Of a stretch of DNA of 7,239 nucleotides, positions 1-4,718 are shown in pieces (within the stretch, counting starts at the first letter, position 1; each line of letters starts with the position of its first letter). The position numbers and the translations under genes are program-made. The notes under the pieces are model-generated. The model did no database searches and had not been told where the DNA came from. It saw only the letters and a program-made list of their open reading frames with translations. This DNA is from an uncultured Bacteroidales bacterium (lineage in GTDB: Bacteria; Bacteroidota; Bacteroidia; Bacteroidales; P3). The stretch is taken from assembly GCA_947176875.1 (NCBI GenBank), contig CAMWSI010000040.1:1-7239 (forward strand), given 5' to 3'.

Positions 1-117
1 TTCCAAAGGCTTTTCCCTTTTACCCCATCCATCCCGTAAAGCACGCCAACCTCTATTTCCCCACGCTCCACCGCCGCGGACAGCACAAATTGTAATTTTA
101 TAAATCAATTATTACCA

Positions 118-131
118 GTTATATATATAAC
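118..131. promoter_or_regulatory. 14-bp perfect AT-rich palindrome
   Basis: The sequence GTTATATATATAAC equals its own reverse complement. It lies in the AT-rich block upstream of gene 1, just before the candidate promoter. It could be a protein-binding site or simply a by-product of an alternating AT run. Only the symmetry is seen; any role is inferred. Confidence 0.3.
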
Positions 132-135
132 GAAG

Positions 136-166
136 TTTTATAAAGTGCAGTTGTTCGTTATATTTT
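136..166 (+). promoter_or_regulatory. Weak candidate Bacteroidota-type promoter for gene 1
   Basis: The known Bacteroides consensus is TTTG near -33 and TAnnTTTG near -7, separated by about 19-21 bases. Here TTTT (136-139) is followed after 19 bases by TATATTTT (159-166), so the spacing is right but the final G is missing from both boxes. The implied transcript start, around 173-177, would leave a leader of roughly 110 bases before the ATG at 288. The surrounding DNA is so AT-rich that chance matches are expected. An alternative -7 box, TATTATTG at 206-213, has no good upstream partner. Confidence 0.25.
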
Positions 167-222
167 TTTATTTCCCTGTGAACCGTCTTTTCGTGGATTT
201 TCTTTTATTATTGTAACAACTA

Positions 223-260
223 AAAGGGCGTGGAGAGCCTCTACGGGCTTTCCCCCCTTT
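223..260 (+). promoter_or_regulatory. Leader hairpin upstream of gene 1
   Basis: The inner stem pairs 232-240 with 245-253 (nine pairs, two of them G-U) around the loop CTAC. After a small internal loop, 223-228 (AAAGGG) pairs with 255-260 (CCCTTT). Only three T follow the GC part before ATGG, so it is a poor intrinsic terminator for the plus strand. It ends 27 bases before the ATG at 288. The spacing is almost the same as that of the hairpin before gene 2, which suggests a shared leader role such as mRNA protection, ribosome standby or regulation. Pairing was worked out by hand without an energy calculation. Confidence 0.5.
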
Positions 261-287
261 ATGGTCAAACAAAAACCAATAAACACC
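261..287 (+). promoter_or_regulatory. A-rich translation-initiation region of gene 1
   Basis: These 27 bases are A- and C-rich and contain no AGGAGG-like sequence. Bacteroidota genes commonly start translation from A-rich, unstructured leaders rather than from a Shine-Dalgarno. The segment resembles the leader of gene 2: both carry an AACAAAA core, then CAATA or CCAATA, shortly before ATG. That resemblance is one reason to place the start at 288 rather than at the in-frame ATG at 261, which directly abuts the hairpin. Confidence 0.5.
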
Positions 288-3200
288 ATGAAAAAACTAT
301 TCACTTCAATGTTCATGGCAATCGGCCTGATAACAGGCTTTGCCTTGGCACAGAATCAGACAACATGGCCAACGCCGTTGCCTTTGACTGATTACGCGCT
401 CACAACCGCCAGTTACATGTATTCCACACCATCCCCCTGGGTGGATCTCAGCCAATTGAAAGAAGAGAATTGGACAGACCATGGCTTAATGATGGTTATG
501 CCGCTCGGTGCGGACTTGGCGGCTGGAACGGATTTGGCTAACTACTACTACCAGTTCGACGACAATGCTTTCTTTGTACCTACAACCGTGACATCGGCTT
601 CGGCATTGCCGGCATTCGATCTTTCCTCGATGGAACTGAATCTCAATTTCATCGAGACGCCGATCAAAGGTCTGGTCATTTCAGCGACGGGCGGCCTCTA
701 TTTCACAACCGAGGCATCGTCATCGGAGGGGACGCCGGCATCTATAACCGTTCCGGCGGGCAAGGCGGCGTTCAAGGACATCACGGCCGACCACTTCGCT
801 TCGGCCTTCCCTTGCGTTGCCGACGGTACCGCCGCCACGATAACGAAAGGCGAAAATGCGCCGGCTTATTTCGCAATAGGTAAAGACGCGAACGGCACGT
901 TCTTAGTCGTTCAATACGATTTACTGGTGGACGGCAACCGCTGGACTTTCCAAATCAAAGTCACGAACGACAATCAGGTAGCCTGCATCGTTGAAAAACT
1001 GAACCGGCAGAAGAATACCTTACGTTTCGCTTTCGGCGTCAAAAGAGGTGAAGAACGCGGCCTGACCGGCGGCACCTCCGATACCGACATCAAAATTATC
1101 GAAAGCGAGAAAGACGGCTGGCAGATTACGCCGGCTCCCTCTTACTACCCGTCTATGAATCCGGCGCTGACGAACTACAAAATCTCCATTGCCCCCAAGA
1201 CCGCTTTGGTTTCCACCGATCCGTCTTATGCCAAAGTGACGGCCAACGTCCTCGTAAACGACGCTACCAAAGAAGCGATTCAAGCGGCCGATGCCGTTCT
1301 CGCGTTCGTCTCGGCCGGAGCCCAGCCCTATATCCGTCATGACAACGAAGGTGCCGAATACAAGGCGGGCGACCTCGTCGCCATGCAATATCCGGTCGTT
1401 TTCCATGGTAAACCGACGATGAACGGCAACACGTTCTCCTTCTCCGGCACCGGTCTTGAACCCGGAAAGGCTTACTATCTCTTCCTCTGCCTCGGCAAGA
1501 AGGACGGCGAGGCCTGGAACTACGAAACCGTAACGTTCGGTGTATCCGACAAGTTCCAGACACTTCAGATCACCGACCCCGTATCGGTTTCCGCCGGCAC
1601 CCCCAACGGCAATAAAATCCCCCTGACCATCGGGGCGGCCGAAGGTTTCGCCACGATGATCGTCAAAAGCAGTTCCGCTTCGAGCATCGCGCCGAAAGGG
1701 AAACTGGAAGTCGGCGACACCTACGAAAACTGGATTACGGGATGGGGCGACCCCACCCTCGGCGGCACCGGTAAAATCATCGCGTTCCTCCCTGAAGGCG
1801 CCACCGCCTACGACTTGGAGATGACGCCCGGCGAAATGGCTTACCTGCAAATCTTTTCCGTCGTGAATCAAGCGGCCGAAGACGCCGCCTATTCGACCGG
1901 CATGGCGATGGTTCCCGTTTACCTACAGGCCGACAAATTGCCGCTGAGCTACACGTTCGAAGAGAAAGACCTTATACTGAGCCAGCCGCGCGACGCGATG
2001 CCGATTCTGCCCCCGGGGCTCAGCACCGGCACCGTGCTACCGGACGATCCCGAAGAGATGAATAAAATCATCACTTCCGCCTTCGCCATGGCGGCGGACG
2101 ACTATCGCGACAACTTCTACCTGCAATCGTCTTACTATTACGACTATGAGTTCGACCAGGAAACTTGGGAGCCGATTTATACCTTGGATACGCGTTGGCC
2201 GGATGTCATCATGCCCGCTTTCTCAGGCGTGGAAAAGGTACAGGCCACTTTCCGCACCAAATACTTCACGTCCGCCATGGGGCGCGGCACGACAGCCTAC
2301 AAACCCGAAGCCGGCGACTCTATCCGTATCGAATACAGCCTGAACGGCGGCGAATGGAAACAAGCGGCCTTATTCACATCGAACAATCTCCCTGATATCG
2401 ACTATGGCGCCTACCCGCTGACGGTTGACTTCAGATGCGCCAAGACCGACGTCGTGCGCCTCCGTTACAGTTACCGCACCACGACCGTAGGTGTCATGAC
2501 GGCCATCACTGCCTATGAGTTCCTGGAAGGACGCGACTGCGAGACGCCGGCCAACCTGAGCCTCGTGGCCGACAACACGACCGACCGGCAGATTCAATTG
2601 ACATGGACCGACAACAACGTGGTGACCGCCGGTCAGTACATCGTTTCGTACCAAAAGTACGTGGAACCCTCCACCGACAATGAAGAGGGCGGCATCGCGC
2701 CTTGGAGCATGGATGAAAGCGATACGGAAAACGACGATGCGACGGAAGACACCGACGTTTGGGAAACACTCAGCGTAAACACGGCCGGAGCGACGCTGCG
2801 CGGTCTGGAAGCCCGGACTGCTTATATGGTCAAAGTGCAGGCCGTATGCGGTGCCGGCGACTCTTCGTTCACGACCAACCCGTCTTTGCTGAACACCTTG
2901 TCCAGCATGCCGTACACCGAGAGTCTTGCCAGCCCGTTTGACTGGGGAACGCAATCTTTCACAACCCCGGACGGCATATCCGCATTCCAGGGCATTCCCG
3001 GCGGAGAACTGACCGAAGCCGATCTGTTGGACTTGAACTTCATGGATCGCGGCAGCCTGCCGACCAACTGGAACATTTGGATCGCCCCCGGCGCCATGAT
3101 GTACGAAAACACCTCCTCCATAGCGGTTGCCAACACGGCCGAGGCGGCTTGGCTGACCATACCGGCCGTCTATGTCCGCAAAACGGGTGAGTTCTATCCC

Positions 3201-4622
3201 AAAACCTTGAAATTCCGCGTCAATACATTCGATTACGCCTTGTTGCAAGGCGAAGGGAACAATGGCATCGACCTGGTTGATCCGAATCTCCGCCTCTACG
3301 TCATGGCTTCCACGAACGGACAGTTTACCTGGAACGACACCGTGGCTTCTTTCGATCACACGGCCTTGATGGCGCAACCGGCCACTGCAGAAGAAAATCC
3401 TGCGGAAGACGAAACCGTTGCAAGGGGTAAGGAATTGACCGTTTCGATGGATAAATTCGAAGGACCGGTTCATATCGCGTTCTATTTCCACAATCCCAAT
3501 AAATTCGTGATGCCTGACCAAGGCGGCATTGGCGGGCTCTCGTTGCTCGCCGACGAAGCCGAAACGGCACCAGCCGTAGAAGAGCCTCTGTTCCTTGAAA
3601 TTTTCGACCTTTCGTTCGCTTATGACGAAGATCCCTGCTTCCCGATCGAAAACCTCACGGCAGAGCCCGAACAGACCGAAGCCGTGCTGAGTTGGGAAGG
3701 CGAAGGCGCGGAATACGGCATTTTCTACGGACCGGCCGAGGCGGAAGGCTATGCCCATACCATTTACCAGGCCGCGCAGAATACGGACGTCCAGACCTTG
3801 ACGCTGACCGGCCTGACACCCAACACGGCTTACAAAGTGGCTGTTGTCAGTTATTGCACCGCCGACGACCATGAACAAGGCTCGGTGGAAAGAACCATCA
3901 CTTTCACGACCCTACGGCAGTTGTTCTCGGTAACGGTCGTCATTACCCCCGAAGAGGCCGGTACGGTTACCGGTGCCGCCTCTTATTTCGAGGGCGACAA
4001 CGTGACGCTGACCGCCACGGCCAACAGGGGCTATAAATTCACGGCCTGGTTGGACGGCGAAACGGAATTGTCGAAAGAGCCGACTTATAAGTTCCAGATT
4101 AACGGCAATGTGACTTACACAGCCAAATTCGAAGAACTTCCTGCCTTTACCCTGACCCTGACCGCTTCCCCCGCCGAAGGCGGTTCGGTTGAAGGTGCCG
4201 CCGAGGACGGATACTTTGAAGGCGACACCGTAACCATCAAGGCCACGGCGAATGAAGACTACAAATTCGTAGCCTGGCTGGACGGCAACGATACGTTGAG
4301 CAAGGAAGCGGCCTACGTGTTCGTGATGCCCGGCAAAGACCTCGCCTATACGGCTTTGTTCGTAAGCAACGTGGCCAACGAAGAACTGCTCAAGGCGGAT
4401 TTCAACGTCGGCACGCAGGACGGCCGGCTGTATGTCCGCAACCTCAAAGGCATTACGATCAAGGACATCGACGTCTATGGCCTGACCGGCAATCTTATCA
4501 ACCGCTTTGCGCCCAACAGCCGCGAAGATCTGGTGTTGCCGATCGACACCCGACGCGCCATCCTCTTCGTACGCCTCAACACCGAACAGGGTGTGGCGGT
4601 TTATAAAGTTTACATGCAGTAA
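288..4622 (+). CDS. Secreted multidomain surface protein with Fn3, InlB-type repeats and T9SS-like C-terminal domain
   Basis: The product is a 1444-aa exported protein with no recognisable catalytic motif; an adhesion or scaffold role is inferred. The ATG at 288 is preferred over 261 because it gives a compact signal peptide: MKK, a hydrophobic core, then cleavage after ALA (about residue 21) before QN. Residues about 70-260 are beta-rich and resemble the loosely conserved N-terminal modules of other large Bacteroidota exoproteins. Residues about 300-560 hold two possible divergent Fn3-like modules, with GLEPGKAYY near 387 and MTPGEMAYL near 512. Residues 604-750 and 878-1118 look like jelly-roll, cleaved-adhesin-type modules. 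More typical Fn3 domains lie at about 751-871, with an acidic insertion at 793-825, and at 1117-1209. Two InlB-B-like repeats follow (1213-1281, 1287-1358). The tail, 1364-1444, fits a T9SS type A-like sorting domain: GRLYV, DVYGLTGNLI and a final YKVYMQ. If so, the protein crosses the outer membrane and is anchored or released. Export is more certain than the T9SS assignment. Gene 2 lies 96 bp downstream on the same strand. Confidence 0.93.
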   Translation: MKKLFTSMFMAIGLITGFALAQNQTTWPTPLPLTDYALTTASYMYSTPSPWVDLSQLKEENWTDHGLMMVMPLGADLAAGTDLANYYYQFDDNAFFVPTTVTSASALPAFDLSSMELNLNFIETPIKGLVISATGGLYFTTEASSSEGTPASITVPAGKAAFKDITADHFASAFPCVADGTAATITKGENAPAYFAIGKDANGTFLVVQYDLLVDGNRWTFQIKVTNDNQVACIVEKLNRQKNTLRFAFGVKRGEERGLTGGTSDTDIKIIESEKDGWQITPAPSYYPSMNPALTNYKISIAPKTALVSTDPSYAKVTANVLVNDATKEAIQAADAVLAFVSAGAQPYIRHDNEGAEYKAGDLVAMQYPVVFHGKPTMNGNTFSFSGTGLEPGKAYYLFLCLGKKDGEAWNYETVTFGVSDKFQTLQITDPVSVSAGTPNGNKIPLTIGAAEGFATMIVKSSSASSIAPKGKLEVGDTYENWITGWGDPTLGGTGKIIAFLPEGATAYDLEMTPGEMAYLQIFSVVNQAAEDAAYSTGMAMVPVYLQADKLPLSYTFEEKDLILSQPRDAMPILPPGLSTGTVLPDDPEEMNKIITSAFAMAADDYRDNFYLQSSYYYDYEFDQETWEPIYTLDTRWPDVIMPAFSGVEKVQATFRTKYFTSAMGRGTTAYKPEAGDSIRIEYSLNGGEWKQAALFTSNNLPDIDYGAYPLTVDFRCAKTDVVRLRYSYRTTTVGVMTAITAYEFLEGRDCETPANLSLVADNTTDRQIQLTWTDNNVVTAGQYIVSYQKYVEPSTDNEEGGIAPWSMDESDTENDDATEDTDVWETLSVNTAGATLRGLEARTAYMVKVQAVCGAGDSSFTTNPSLLNTLSSMPYTESLASPFDWGTQSFTTPDGISAFQGIPGGELTEADLLDLNFMDRGSLPTNWNIWIAPGAMMYENTSSIAVANTAEAAWLTIPAVYVRKTGEFYPKTLKFRVNTFDYALLQGEGNNGIDLVDPNLRLYVMASTNGQFTWNDTVASFDHTALMAQPATAEENPAEDETVARGKELTVSMDKFEGPVHIAFYFHNPNKFVMPDQGGIGGLSLLADEAETAPAVEEPLFLEIFDLSFAYDEDPCFPIENLTAEPEQTEAVLSWEGEGAEYGIFYGPAEAEGYAHTIYQAAQNTDVQTLTLTGLTPNTAYKVAVVSYCTADDHEQGSVERTITFTTLRQLFSVTVVITPEEAGTVTGAASYFEGDNVTLTATANRGYKFTAWLDGETELSKEPTYKFQINGNVTYTAKFEELPAFTLTLTASPAEGGSVEGAAEDGYFEGDTVTIKATANEDYKFVAWLDGNDTLSKEAAYVFVMPGKDLAYTALFVSNVANEELLKADFNVGTQDGRLYVRNLKGITIKDIDVYGLTGNLINRFAPNSREDLVLPIDTRRAILFVRLNTEQGVAVYKVYMQ
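3924..4361 (+). repeat. Two tandem InlB-B-type (bacterial repeat) modules within gene 1
   Basis: Unit 1 (3924-4130) and unit 2 (4146-4361) encode about 70 residues each. They share YFEGD, VT, ATAN, YKF, AWLDG and LSKE at matching positions, about 39 identities by eye. This is the pattern of the InlB B-repeat / Listeria-Bacteroides repeat family: a beta-grasp-like fold usually found as a stalk or spacer in surface proteins. The DNA of the two units differs at many synonymous sites, so the duplication is old and not a recent slippage product. The position just before the C-terminal sorting-like domain fits a stalk. Confidence 0.8.
4377..4619 (+). other. Putative T9SS type A-like C-terminal sorting domain of gene 1 product
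   Basis: The last 81 residues form a small beta-sandwich-like unit: a GRLYVRNL strand, IKDIDVYGLTGNLINRF, a polar turn, then LVLPID, ILFVRL and a terminal YKVYMQ. Known type A sorting domains share this order: a G-x-hydrophobic strand, a 'vyd-tGr' segment, a 'GiYiv' strand and a basic-valine near the C-terminus. The usual GxY before the penultimate strand is replaced by RRAILFVRL, so the match is not perfect. A related Bacteroidales C-terminal domain not used by T9SS remains possible. Confidence 0.6.
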
Positions 4623-4642
4623 ACGCCCCATAAGCGGACGGT

Positions 4643-4654
4643 GAACGGCCGTTC
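4643..4654. other. 12-bp perfect palindrome in the spacer
   Basis: GAACGGCCGTTC is its own reverse complement and lies 20 bases after the stop codon of gene 1, immediately before the long spacer hairpin. As RNA it could form only a four-pair stem with a GGCC loop, so a DNA-binding site or chance is as likely as an RNA element. Confidence 0.35.
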
Positions 4655-4658
4655 CCTT

Positions 4659-4690
4659 GAGCCTCAGGTCCCTGACCGGATCTGAGGCTC
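4659..4690 (+). promoter_or_regulatory. Strong 13-pair spacer hairpin between genes 1 and 2
   Basis: GAGCCTCAG (4659-4667) pairs perfectly with CTGAGGCTC (4682-4690). Four further pairs, 4668-4671 with 4678-4681 (one of them G-U), leave the six-base loop CTGACC. The downstream bases are CGAATTAAAAC, without a T-run, so a standard plus-strand intrinsic terminator is unlikely. It could mark the 3' end of gene 1 mRNA after processing, modulate read-through, or act as a leader hairpin for gene 2, whose ATG follows 28 bases later. Minus-strand termination is also not supported, because only one T lies within the first few bases after the stem in that direction. Confidence 0.65.
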
Positions 4691-4718
4691 CGAATTAAAA
4701 CAAAACAATACAACCACT
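4691..4718 (+). promoter_or_regulatory. A-rich translation-initiation region of gene 2
   Basis: These 28 bases between the hairpin and the ATG are mostly A and C and have no Shine-Dalgarno-like purine run. This is the Bacteroidota style of translation start and supports ATG 4719. Base order and length closely resemble the leader of gene 1. Confidence 0.5.

Larger units (their letters stand above)
1..222. other. Upstream intergenic region, GC-richer left end then AT-rich block
   Basis: No gene can be supported here. Bases 1 to about 90 are pyrimidine-rich with moderate GC, and the sequence turns strongly AT-rich from about 86 to 220, which is typical of a Bacteroidota intergenic or promoter region. 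One plus-strand frame is open from base 3 to a TAA at 93-95. Its codons, such as AAG, CAC, AAC and CGC, resemble those of the downstream genes, so it could be the last 30 codons of an upstream gene. A second plus frame is open from base 2 to the TAA at 101-103, and a minus-strand frame is also open across the same bases. With only about 30 codons and three competing frames, none is called as a gene. Confidence 0.6.

Noticed and set aside
223..260. Hairpin as an intrinsic terminator of an upstream gene
   Set aside because: Only three T follow the stem before ATGG, so the T-tract is too short. The position close to the start of gene 1 fits a leader element better, although a weak terminator cannot be excluded.
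1020..1871. 283-codon open frame on the minus strand
   Set aside because: It is codon-aligned antisense to gene 1, explained by the same codon avoidance. Its Gly/Arg-rich composition is typical of an antisense shadow.
2370..3878. 502-codon open frame on the minus strand
   Set aside because: It is codon-aligned antisense to gene 1. Its openness follows from gene 1 rarely using TTA, CTA and TCA in this stretch. It has no signal, domain or leader of its own, while the plus strand encodes recognisable Fn3 and adhesin-like modules.
3912..4631. 239-codon minus-strand frame whose start lies just past the gene 1 stop
   Set aside because: It is codon-aligned antisense to the InlB-type repeats and the sorting-like domain, which are clearly coding on the plus strand. 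No promoter or leader is visible for it.
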